Positions 56,747 through 64,000 of a stretch of DNA of 64,000 bases are shown here, one piece after another. Made by a program: the position numbers and the translations under genes. Position 1 is the stretch's first letter; each line of letters begins with the position of its first letter. The DNA lies in NCBI GenBank assembly GCA_002240395.1, contig CP016836.1, positions 3,782,001 to 3,846,000 on the forward strand, given 5' to 3'. The notes beneath the pieces are model-generated. The model saw only the letters and a program-made list of their open reading frames with translations, was not told where the DNA came from and made no database searches. The DNA comes from Xanthomonas citri pv. mangiferaeindicae. Its GTDB lineage: Bacteria; Pseudomonadota; Gammaproteobacteria; Xanthomonadales; Xanthomonadaceae.

Positions 56747-57541
56747 TCAGAACAGCATCTGCAGCAGATCGATCTCGCCGTCGTCGATCCAGTCCCACAG
56801 CACGAATGCCAGCACCAACAGCGGCAGCAGCGTCGCGGCATGCACCACCAGGATCGAATGGGCGATATGCCGCGCCGAGCGCCCCAGCCACTGCATGCGC
56901 CGCGCCAGCCCCTGCAGGCGCCCGACCTGGCCCGCATGCCACGCGACCTCACCGGGCCCATCGCGCAGCGCCGGGGCAAGCAGATCGGCCAGCGCGTCGG
57001 TGCGTCCGTCGTAGTACTTGGCGATGCCGAAGGCAAACAGCAGCCAGTCGCGCGCCTGCGCCTGCGGCAGCGACATCACCTCGAGCGGATCTTCCTCGAA
57101 GTCGATGAAGCCCACGCGGCCAGCGTCGTCGATGGTGATGTTGCGCGGGACCATCTGCCCGAAATAGGCGCCGCGTGCATGCGCATCGGAGATCGCGGCG
57201 ATCACCTGCCGGGTCAGCGCATCGATCGTGGCCGCGTCGCCATCGGCGGCACGCAGGCGTGCGGACAGCGTGGTGCCGATGTCGCTGAGCAGCAGGGTCG
57301 ACTCGCCTTCCCCGAGCACCCGCGGCACACGGATGCCCAGGGCCTCGAGCTCGGCCAGACGGCGCGCCTCGATGGCCTTGGCTTCCTCGCCGCCGGGATG
57401 CGGCGGCGGGCGCAGCGCATCGATCTCCAGCTTGCGGACGACGGCGTCGAGCAGACCAAGGGTCAGCTTGCGGCTGTCTCCAGCCTCATAGGCCTTGAGC
57501 CAGGCCTCGCGCCCGGCGATGACGATCGATTGCACGCCCAT
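56747..57541 (-). CDS. Degenerate kinase-like membrane protein inside the fab cluster
   Basis: This 264-residue protein resembles small Bud32/Kdo-kinase-like protein kinase folds. Seen: a charged N-lobe with RKLEID near 36 and EAKAIEARRLAELEALGI near 53 (like the C-helix Glu), LLSDIG near 85 (hinge), then HARGAYFGQMVPRNITID at 121-138, where the catalytic HGD would be expected but Gln129 replaces Asp (Asn134 kept), and FIDFEEDP at 146-152 in place of DFG (Asp147 kept). A C-terminal membrane helix (about 232-254) follows. It may be inactive or atypical. It sits between fabH and fabD, the same direction, with gaps of 73 and 139 bases. Confidence 0.75.
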   Translation of the reverse strand: MGVQSIVIAGREAWLKAYEAGDSRKLTLGLLDAVVRKLEIDALRPPPHPGGEEAKAIEARRLAELEALGIRVPRVLGEGESTLLLSDIGTTLSARLRAADGDAATIDALTRQVIAAISDAHARGAYFGQMVPRNITIDDAGRVGFIDFEEDPLEVMSLPQAQARDWLLFAFGIAKYYDGRTDALADLLAPALRDGPGEVAWHAGQVGRLQGLARRMQWLGRSARHIAHSILVVHAATLLPLLVLAFVLWDWIDDGEIDLLQMLF

Positions 57542-57614
57542 GGCGGCGTCCTCCGTGCGATCGCAGCCGGTCCGCGCGGGGCCGGACCGGTCACGCGCGC
57601 GCCACGATCGGCAC

Positions 57615-58598
57615 TCAGTAGCGCAGCAGCGCCGAACCCCAAGTGAATCCGCCGCCGAAGGCTTCCAGCAGCAGCAACTGGCCGCGCTCGACGCGGCCCG
57701 ACCGCACCGCCTCGTCCAGCGCCAGCGGCACCGATCCCGACGAGGTGTTGCCGTGCCGGTCCACCGTCACGACCACCCGATCCATCGGCATATCCAGCCG
57801 CTTGGCGGTGGCTTCGATGATGCGCAGGTTGGCCTGATGCGGGATCAGCCAGTCGATGTCGTGACGATCCAGGCCATTGGCGTGCAGCGTCTCGTCGACC
57901 ACCGAGTCGAGCGCCTTGACCGCGTACTTGAACACCTCGCTGCCGGCCATGCGGATGCGCACACCGGCATTGGGCTCGTCGGGCTTGAAGCCGGCCGACA
58001 CGCCGACCGGATTCCACAGCAGTTCCTTCTTCGCGCCATCGGCATGCAGATGGGTGCTGAGGATGCCGGTCTCGCGATCGGCCTTGAGCACCACCGCACC
58101 GGCACCGTCGCCGAACAGCACGCAGGTGGTGCGCTCGGTCCAGTCGACCATGCGGGTGAGCGTCTCGGCGCCGACCACGAGCACGGTCTTCGCATCGCCG
58201 GACTTGATGAACTTATCGGCGACCGACATCGCGAACAGGAAGCCAGAACAGGCCGCGTTGACGTCGAACGCGCCGCAGCCGCCCGCGCCCAGCCGCGCCT
58301 GCAGGAGGCACGCGGTGGACGGGAAGATGATGTCGGGCGTGGTGGTGCCGACGATGATCAGGTCGAGCTCGCTGGCCGAGACACCGGCCGCCTCCATCGC
58401 GCGGGTGGCGGCGTGAAAGGCCAGATCGCTGGTGGTCTCGCCTTCGGCCGCGATGTGACGCTCGCGAATGCCGGTGCGGGATGCGATCCACTCATCGCTG
58501 GTGTCGACAATCTTCGACAGGTCGTCGTTGGTCAGCACCTTCTCGGGCAGATAACTGCCGGTGCCTGCGATGCGGGAATAGATGCGTTCGCTGCTCAT
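57615..58598 (-). CDS. fabH: Beta-ketoacyl-ACP synthase III
   Basis: FabH condenses acetyl-CoA (or a branched starter) with malonyl-ACP to begin fatty acid synthesis. It has 327 residues. Seen: SRTGIRERHIA near 40, catalytic Cys117 in DVNAACSGFLFAM, His in LIPHQANLRII near 254 and Asn in RHGNTSSGSVPLAL near 284, plus the end FGGGFTWGSALLRY. A gap of 182 bases separates it from rpmF. Confidence 0.97.
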   Translation of the reverse strand: MSSERIYSRIAGTGSYLPEKVLTNDDLSKIVDTSDEWIASRTGIRERHIAAEGETTSDLAFHAATRAMEAAGVSASELDLIIVGTTTPDIIFPSTACLLQARLGAGGCGAFDVNAACSGFLFAMSVADKFIKSGDAKTVLVVGAETLTRMVDWTERTTCVLFGDGAGAVVLKADRETGILSTHLHADGAKKELLWNPVGVSAGFKPDEPNAGVRIRMAGSEVFKYAVKALDSVVDETLHANGLDRHDIDWLIPHQANLRIIEATAKRLDMPMDRVVVTVDRHGNTSSGSVPLALDEAVRSGRVERGQLLLLEAFGGGFTWGSALLRY

Positions 58599-58780
58599 CG
58601 TGCGGACTGCCCTCGCCTCATGAACGTCTTGGAAAGGACGGCGGCGACCGGAGCGTCCGCGAATTCGCGAAAGCGACCGGCGCTATGCCGCAACGCGGCG
58701 CGTCGCCTGGAAAGCGTGATACTCAAAACGCTTGATACACGCCGAAGGGTCCGCCGCGACGCGACGGACCCGGGGAGACT

Positions 58781-58975
58781 TCAGTCTTCCTCGACGATCC
58801 GCGTCTTGGGCTGGATCACCTGCTTGCCGCGGTAGTAGCCATCGGCCGTGACGTGGTGGCGGATATGGGTCTCGCCGGTCGTCGGGTCGGTCGACAGCAG
58901 CTTGGCGCTCAGCTTGTCGTGCGCGCGGCGCTGGCCACGGCGGGACGGGGTCACTCGGGATTTCTGCACAGCCAT
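58781..58975 (-). CDS. rpmF: Ribosomal protein bL32
   Basis: This 64-residue basic protein of the large ribosomal subunit starts MAVQKSRVTPSRRGQRRAHD, the family signature, and ends with GYYRGKQV and an acidic tail. The form lacks the zinc cysteines. It lies 22 bases after the YceD gene, the conserved yceD-rpmF pair. Confidence 0.97.
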   Translation of the reverse strand: MAVQKSRVTPSRRGQRRAHDKLSAKLLSTDPTTGETHIRHHVTADGYYRGKQVIQPKTRIVEED

Positions 58976-58997
58976 GGGAATTGCTCCAGCAACAGGT

Positions 58998-59516
58998 TCA
59001 GTTGTTTCGTTCTTTCTTGAGATCCGCCAATGCCGCGAACGGATTGACGCGTGTTTCTTCTTCGGTCGACACCGGCCAATCGCGCTCGACCGTTTCCGAC
59101 CCCGGGGCCGCCGGAATCAGCGGCACCGCGAGAATCAGCTCGTCCTCGACCAGCGTGGCCGGCGACAACATGCCGTCCTCGGGGACCAGCAGCGCTTCGT
59201 AGTCCGGCAGCAGCCCGGCCTCGTCCGCCTCGTCGCGGATCAGACCCAACCGCTGCACCGTCCCGACCGGCAACACGAACCGCTGCAGGCTGCGCTGACA
59301 CATCAGCGGCAGCATCGCGTCGATCCGCAGTTCCGCATACGGGATCTGCAGCGCGTCGCGACCGAACTCGATCGAGCAGACGACATCGTCGGCCTCGGTA
59401 TCGGCCAGGACGTCGCGCAGACGCGACATCGACGACAACGGAACCTTGGCTTCCAGACGGCTTCCGGCCGCGACCAGACGCCAAGCATCGACCAACTCGG
59501 GCATTTGCGCGGACAT
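58998..59516 (-). CDS. yceD: YceD family (DUF177) protein
   Basis: This 172-residue cytosolic protein belongs to the DUF177/YceD family, linked in bacteria and plastids to 23S rRNA metabolism. Seen: a central beta-rich region (ELRIDAMLPLMCQRSLQRF) with one Cys, an acidic stretch with DEADEAGLLPDYEAL, and the conserved C-terminus VNPFAALADLKKE. The ATG at 59516 is chosen over in-frame 59564 since the family usually starts there. It is the first gene of the cluster, divergent from maf. Confidence 0.92.
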   Translation of the reverse strand: MSAQMPELVDAWRLVAAGSRLEAKVPLSSMSRLRDVLADTEADDVVCSIEFGRDALQIPYAELRIDAMLPLMCQRSLQRFVLPVGTVQRLGLIRDEADEAGLLPDYEALLVPEDGMLSPATLVEDELILAVPLIPAAPGSETVERDWPVSTEEETRVNPFAALADLKKERNN

Positions 59517-59770
59517 AAGCCGCTGAATGTTAAAGACGTGCCGAGAGCCTGTCAAATACGCCATCGCCCCGGAATCGTCTTCGACCGCCCGGCGATGCTG
59601 CCGTTATCGTTCGACACGGGCCGATCGCACTGCGGGCGCCGGCCGATGGGTCGGTATTGTAGCGGCGCGGGCGGCCACTCCGCGATCGCCCACCCATTCA
59701 GGCGATGATGACGGCGCACGCCGCGCCTCTCCGCTCCACCCGCCCTGCCCCCTGCTGCACAGGACCCACG

Positions 59771-60349
59771 ATGCCCGCGCCCCTGATCCTCGGTTCCACC
59801 TCCCCCTACCGCCGCGACCTGCTCGCCCGCCTGCGCCTGCCCTTCGAATGCCGGCGCCCCGAGGTGTCCGAGACGCCAGCCCCGGGCGAGGACGCGCAGG
59901 CGCTGGCGACACGCCTGGCGCTGGCCAAGGCGGTCGACGTGGCGACCCATGCACCGGACGCCTGGGTCATCGGCTCCGACCAGGTCGCCGCGCTCGATGG
60001 CGCGCCGCTGGGCAAGCCCGGCGACCGCAACGGCGCCATCGTCCAGTTGTCGGCGATGGCCGGCCGCACCGTGGTGTTCCATACCGCGGTCGCCCTGGTC
60101 CGCAATGGCGAGCCGGCACGCCAGGCCCTCGATCGCACGCAGGTGCGCTTCCGCACCCTCGACCGGGCGACGATCGAGCGCTACGTCGACGCCGAACAGC
60201 CCTTCGACTGCGCCGGCAGCTTCAAATGCGAAGGTCTGGGCATCGCCCTGTTCGAGGCGATCACCAGCGACGACCCGACCGCACTGGTCGGCCTGCCGCT
60301 GATCGAGACCGCCCGCCTGCTGCGCGAGGCGGGCTACGCGGTGCCTTGA
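59771..60349 (+). CDS. Maf-family nucleotide pyrophosphatase (YceF-like)
   Basis: Maf proteins hydrolyse modified or unwanted nucleoside triphosphates; the YceF branch acts on 7-methyl-GTP. It has 192 residues. Seen: LILGSTSPYRRDLLARL near residue 5 (substrate loop), VIGSDQVAALDGAPLGKP near 70 with the catalytic Asp, FHTAVALV, and EGLGIALFEAI near 155 followed by TALVGLPLIETARLL. It is divergent from yceD with 254 bases between, as in enterobacteria. Confidence 0.93.
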   Translation: MPAPLILGSTSPYRRDLLARLRLPFECRRPEVSETPAPGEDAQALATRLALAKAVDVATHAPDAWVIGSDQVAALDGAPLGKPGDRNGAIVQLSAMAGRTVVFHTAVALVRNGEPARQALDRTQVRFRTLDRATIERYVDAEQPFDCAGSFKCEGLGIALFEAITSDDPTALVGLPLIETARLLREAGYAVP

Positions 60350-60922
60350 GGATCCTGCGCGGAGCCGTGCCCCCACCCGGCGCGCAATGCGCGCCGACCT
60401 CCCCCGCAACGCGGAGGAGGTGACCCTACCGCAAAGCGCCGCTCGCCCTACGAGGCAACGCTCCCCGCGAGGCAGCGCCCTCCCCAATCGCCAGCAACAC
60501 TCCCTCCCGCTCGCGCGCGCGGACCTTGGACCCTTCCCCCATCGAACGGTCGATCCTCCCTCCCTCCCGCGAGCGAGCGAGGGCAACGAGCCGCGCCCCG
60601 GCGAAATCTCGCTGCTTCCTCCCGCGCGCGCGAGCGAGCGAGGTCTCTGGAGCGACTTGGGGGCGCATTCCTGCCTCCCTCCCGCGCGCGCGAAGGGGCT
60701 TCGACTCTTTGGGATTCTTTCTGCGGAACCTCCCTTCCCCGCGCGCGGGGAGGGTTGAGGATTCGCCCGCCTCGAACGTGGATGGAAATCTCCCTCCCCC
60801 GCACGCGGGGGAGGGTTGGGGTGGGGCGAACGCCCACGCCGATGCCTCACCCTGCCCGCGTGCGGGGCATTGCGCCCTTTACGGGTGCAGGCTGAGGCGG
60901 GGGCAGACGCCTCGCGAATACC
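60350..60922. other. 573-bp gene-free convergent region
   Basis: It is filled by repeat cluster 3. The frames that appear open are low-complexity Pro/Arg/Ser/Ala runs produced by the repeats; no gene is supported. Confidence 0.6.
60370..60870. repeat. Palindromic repeat cluster 3
   Basis: Palindromes include GGCGCGC/GCGCGCC near 60380-60396, CCTCCCCCGC then GCGGAGGAGG near 60398-60420, CCTTCCCCGC/GCGGGGAGG near 60733-60753, and a near-perfect 24-bp one at 60792-60815 (CCCTCCCCC GCACGC GGGGGAGGG). That last one is followed by TTGGGGTGGGG. Between them three related segments with CCTCCCTCCCGCG and GAGCGAGCGAGG occur at about 60557-60583, 60620-60646 and 60672-60693. The 24-bp element is the same as in cluster 1 except for its centre. 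Confidence 0.8.
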
Positions 60923-62257
60923 TCAACCCGCGCGTGACGCGCCTGCGTCATCGGCCGGCGGCTCCCAGCCGAACACGCTGCGTCCGCCATAAGTGTGCGA
61001 GGCGGCGCGCTCCTGGGCCAGGAAGGCCGCCAATGACGGACCGCCCGCGGTCGCTTCCAGCGCGCGCGACTGCGCATCGAGCCGACGGATCGCCGCCAAC
61101 CGGTCGTCGTTGCCGAGCTTGGCGCGCGTCACCGCGGTGCGCATCACCTCGATCGTGCGGTCCAGCACCTGCGTGGGCACCGGATACGGGTGTCGGTCCT
61201 TGCCCCCGTGTGCCAGCGAGAACCGCGCCGGATCGCTGAACCGGCACGGCGTGCCGTGCACGACCTCGGCCACCAGCGCGAGCGCACGCACTGTCCGCGC
61301 GCCCACCCCAGGCACCTGCAGCAGCTCGGTGAAATCGCGCGGCCCACACTCGGCGGCCGCGGCCAGCGCGCCATGCAGCCGCCGCAGCACGACATCGCCA
61401 CTGCGTACGTCGTGATGATCGGGCAGACTCAGGTGCGGCTGCAGCGGGGCCGCGTCACCACCGATGGGCGCGAACAGATCGCCGGTCGTGCCCGGCGTCG
61501 GCTGCGTCGATGTCGCAGGCCGAACACGTGCCGGCGCCGCACCCGCCGCCCGTTCCAGCTGCCCGAATTCCTGCACCAGTCGCGCCGGCGCCATCTCCTG
61601 CAGCAGTGCGACCTGCGATGCGCGCGAGGCGGCGGCGCGCCGATCGGCGAGATTGACGATCCGCCCCTGCCCCGGCCCGTCGATCGCCGCATGCGGCGCA
61701 TCGACGAAGCTCTCCAGGCCCTCGGACAGCCAGTGGTAGCGACGCGCCTGTCCACGCCCGCCGTGCATGCCCTGCTGGATCACGACCCACTGGCCATCGT
61801 CGGCGACGATGAAGCCGTGCAGATAGAGATCGAAGCCGTCCTGCACCGCCGCGCTGTCGACCTTGGCGACCAGCCGACTGGTGCGCGCCAGCGCCGCGCC
61901 ATCGAGTCCGTTGCGTGCGCCGACCGCCAGCAGTTCATCGGGGGTGGCCCGGGAATGCCGCCCACGCCCGCCGCAGACATGCAGGCCGAGTTCGCCCGAC
62001 AACGGCGCCAGCCCGCGCTTGAGCGCGCCGACCACGCTGGTGGTGATGCCCGACGAGTGCCAGTCCATGCCCATCACCGCGCCGAAGGCCTGGAACCAGA
62101 ACGGATGCGCCAGCCGGCGCAGCAGCTCGGCACGCCCGTACTCGAGCACGATGGCCTCGCACAGCACCGCCCCCAGCCGGGTCATGCGCTGACCCAGCCA
62201 CGCGGGCACGCGCCCGCCATGCAGGGGAAGATCGGCGCTGCCGGTGCGTCGCGACAT
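60923..62257 (-). CDS. DUF763 family protein with helix-hairpin-helix
   Basis: This 444-residue protein belongs to the DUF763 family, found in archaea and scattered bacteria, thought to be DNA-repair related through its HhH motif. Seen: TGSADLPLHGGRVPAWLGQRM at the start, a central VIQQGMHG near residue 165, YHWLSEG, and the HhH LLQVPGVGARTVRALALVAEV near 325, followed by DPARFSLAHGGKDRHPYPVP. The ATG at 62257 is chosen; GTG 62263 is two codons earlier. It is a single gene between cluster 3 and a DUF885 gene. Confidence 0.88.
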   Translation of the reverse strand: MSRRTGSADLPLHGGRVPAWLGQRMTRLGAVLCEAIVLEYGRAELLRRLAHPFWFQAFGAVMGMDWHSSGITTSVVGALKRGLAPLSGELGLHVCGGRGRHSRATPDELLAVGARNGLDGAALARTSRLVAKVDSAAVQDGFDLYLHGFIVADDGQWVVIQQGMHGGRGQARRYHWLSEGLESFVDAPHAAIDGPGQGRIVNLADRRAAASRASQVALLQEMAPARLVQEFGQLERAAGAAPARVRPATSTQPTPGTTGDLFAPIGGDAAPLQPHLSLPDHHDVRSGDVVLRRLHGALAAAAECGPRDFTELLQVPGVGARTVRALALVAEVVHGTPCRFSDPARFSLAHGGKDRHPYPVPTQVLDRTIEVMRTAVTRAKLGNDDRLAAIRRLDAQSRALEATAGGPSLAAFLAQERAASHTYGGRSVFGWEPPADDAGASRAG

Positions 62258-62315
62258 GCGCACAGCCTGCCGCGGCGATGTCTCAAACCGTGAGACCGCG
62301 CGCCTGCGCCGTCGG

Positions 62316-64000
62316 TCAGCCTTGCGCGGCCGGCTTCGCCTTCTCTTCCGCGATGAAGCGGCGCACCTCCGTCTCGAGCACCGGCAGCGGCACCGAGCCC
62401 AGATTCAGGATCGTGTCGTGGAATGGGCGCTGGTCGAACGCGGGCCCGAGTTCGCGCTCGGCCTCGGCGCGCAGGTCGAGCAGGGTCTTGTAGCCGATGT
62501 AGTACGACAGCGCCTGGCCCGGCCAGGAGATGTAGCGGTCGACCTCGGTCACGACATCGTGCTTGGCGAGCGCGGTGTGGCTGGCGAGGTAATCGATCGC
62601 CTGCTCGCGCGTCCAACCGTATTCGTGCAGGCCGGTGTCGATCACCAGCCGCGCCGCGCGCCACATCTCGAACGTGAGCCGCCCGAACTCTTCGTACGGC
62701 GTCTCGTACAGGCCCATGCGCGTGCCCAGCCACTCGGTGTACAGCCCCCAGCCCTCGCCGTAGCCGGAGAAGTAGGTCTGCTGACGGAAATCCGGACGTG
62801 CCGGCGCCTCGAGCGCGAGCGCGGCCTGGAAGCTGTGGCCCGGCGCGCACTCATGCAGCACCAGCGCCGGCAGGTTGTACAGCGGCCGCGACGGCAGGTC
62901 GTAGGTGTTGAAGAAGCAGGCCTCCAGCCCGCCACGACCGGAGGTGTAGATCGGCGCGATGTCGTCGGCCACCGGCAGGATGGTGAAGCGGTAGCGCGGC
63001 AGCGTGCCGACGACGTACTGCAGTTGGCCGTCGATCTTCTTGGCGATCAGTGACGCCTCGGCCAGCAGCCCGCGCGGCGTGGTCGCGTAGAACTGCGGAT
63101 CGGTGCGCAGGAACTCGATGAACTGCGCCAAGGTGCCGGTGAAGCCGGCGCGCTGCTTGACCTGCTCCATCTCGGTGGTGATCCGCGCGACCTCGGCCAG
63201 GCCCAGGTCGTGGATCTGCCGCGGGTCCATGTCGCGGGTCACGTACTCGCGGATCTGCGCGCGATAGAACGCGCGGCCGTCGGGGAGATTGCTGGCGGCG
63301 AGCGTGGTGCGCGTGCGCGGCAGGTACTCGCCGCGGATGAAGCCCAGCAGCTTGGAGTACGCCGGGATCGCGCGTTCCAGCACCACGCGCCTGCCCTCGT
63401 CGCGCAGTTGCGTGCGCACCGGCTCGGGGATGCTCGCGGGAATGCGCTCGAAGGTCGCCAGCAGCGGATTGCCCTCACCCGTCTGCACATAGGGATCGAG
63501 CGTGTTGTCGCGGCCGTCCAACGTCGCCCGCGGCACGCTCCAGCCCCGCGCCAGGCCGCGCTCCATGTTCGCGATCTGCTCGTCGAAGTACCGCGGCACG
63601 TCCGCCAGCCGGCCGATGAACCGGCGCCAGTCGGCCTCGGTCTGGAACGGCTGGCGCGGATTGATGCCACCCCAGAAGAAGCTGTCGCTGTTGAACGGCG
63701 CCTCGTAGGTGCGCCACTGCGCATTGGCGACGTTGGCTTGAAGGGTGGCGCGGAACACCGCGGCATTGATGCGCTCCTCGCTGCCGAGCGCCTTGGCGTC
63801 GATGGCATCGAGCCCGGCCAGCGTCCGGGTCCAGTAGTCGGCGCGGCGCGCCCAGGCCTCGGGGGTCACCGACGGCAGCCGGTCGCCGGATTGCCAGCGC
63901 CCGTCGACTTTCACGCGCACGAACTCCTGCTGTCGCCACGCCCACTCCTGCGTGTAGAGCGCGCGCAAGGCGGTTTCTGCGGCATTGGCTGGCGCGGCCA
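62316..64000 (-). CDS. DUF885 metallopeptidase-like protein, 5' end beyond window
   Basis: At least 560 residues of a DUF885 protein are visible; the start is off the right edge. Seen: GLGLAEVARI-type region near the middle (IHDLGLAEVARITTEMEQV), the putative zinc motif VLHECAPGHSFQAAL (His-Glu-x3-Gly-His), and GYGEGWGLYTEWLG about 30 residues later with the further acidic ligands. These resemble M3/M32-like metallopeptidase sites. Members are often exported with a signal peptide, which cannot be seen here. The role is probably peptidase; the substrate is unknown. Confidence 0.88.
   Translation of the reverse strand, partial: AAPANAAETALRALYTQEWAWRQQEFVRVKVDGRWQSGDRLPSVTPEAWARRADYWTRTLAGLDAIDAKALGSEERINAAVFRATLQANVANAQWRTYEAPFNSDSFFWGGINPRQPFQTEADWRRFIGRLADVPRYFDEQIANMERGLARGWSVPRATLDGRDNTLDPYVQTGEGNPLLATFERIPASIPEPVRTQLRDEGRRVVLERAIPAYSKLLGFIRGEYLPRTRTTLAASNLPDGRAFYRAQIREYVTRDMDPRQIHDLGLAEVARITTEMEQVKQRAGFTGTLAQFIEFLRTDPQFYATTPRGLLAEASLIAKKIDGQLQYVVGTLPRYRFTILPVADDIAPIYTSGRGGLEACFFNTYDLPSRPLYNLPALVLHECAPGHSFQAALALEAPARPDFRQQTYFSGYGEGWGLYTEWLGTRMGLYETPYEEFGRLTFEMWRAARLVIDTGLHEYGWTREQAIDYLASHTALAKHDVVTEVDRYISWPGQALSYYIGYKTLLDLRAEAERELGPAFDQRPFHDTILNLGSVPLPVLETEVRRFIAEEKAKPAAQG

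Noticed and set aside
60426..60837. Small open frames in both directions inside repeat cluster 3
   Set aside because: They are made of repeated CCTCCC and GCGAGC strings, have no ribosome sites and no recognisable protein features.

Overview
The window is chromosomal DNA of very high GC content. It most likely comes from a member of the Lysobacterales (Xanthomonadaceae), such as Lysobacter, Luteimonas or a relative. Four things point there: an arginine cluster built around an N-acetylornithine carbamoyltransferase and a fused NAGS/NAG-kinase; a single his operon hisGDCBHAFI(E) headed by a TrpR-like regulator; a fab cluster yceD-rpmF-fabH-fabD-fabG-acpP-fabF; and an NAD-dependent glutamate dehydrogenase of the large (about 180 kDa) class. 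This assignment is inference from gene content. Nothing was searched.

Layout. 1-7 kb: partial nadK, large gdhB and an acyl-CoA dehydrogenase (minus strand). 7-10.4 kb: two APC-type amino-acid permeases and a small membrane protein. 10.4-12.5 kb: methionine salvage mtnB-mtnD-mtnC. 12.5-13.3 kb: a gene-free stretch with an orphan terminator and a palindromic repeat cluster. 13.3-18.5 kb: a periplasmic copper chaperone, xseA, an AlsS-like acetolactate synthase and an aldehyde dehydrogenase. 18.5-26.1 kb: nine-gene histidine operon (TrpR-like gene, hisG-D-C-B-H-A-F-I), mostly joined by 4-base overlaps, with a 24-bp operator-like palindrome at its promoter. 26.3-34.1 kb: a TPR protein, a long perfect inverted repeat, then cydD-cydC (cydC is frameshifted), hisS, a small lipoprotein, an enlarged HAL-type ammonia-lyase and a membrane protein. 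34.3 kb: tRNA-Pro(CGG). 34.4-38 kb: an MFS transporter, a membrane protein and an acyl-CoA ligase. 38-50.5 kb: proline and arginine biosynthesis, read as argF'-argG-argE'-argB/A-argC-argH-yciI-proB-two unknown membrane genes-proA, with a candidate transcription attenuator in front of argF'. 50.5-52.5 kb: a secreted protein and cysS. 53-59.5 kb: fatty-acid biosynthesis cluster with a degenerate kinase-like gene inside it. 59.7-64 kb: Maf nucleotide pyrophosphatase, a third repeat cluster, a DUF763 protein and a partial DUF885 metallopeptidase-like protein.

How the parts work together. The window is mostly core metabolism: histidine, arginine and proline synthesis, methionine salvage, type II fatty acid synthesis and two aminoacyl-tRNA synthetases. 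Most features of interest lie in regulation and in unexplained passengers inside core operons. These are the TrpR-like operator, the arg leader, intercistronic hairpins, the hisS-coupled ammonia-lyase, the pseudokinase in the fab cluster and the two membrane genes between proB and proA. Three intergenic clusters share one palindrome (core CCCTCCCCCGC/GCGGGGGAGGG) and look like REP/BIME-type elements. No phage, CRISPR array, insertion sequence with transposase or defence island was found.
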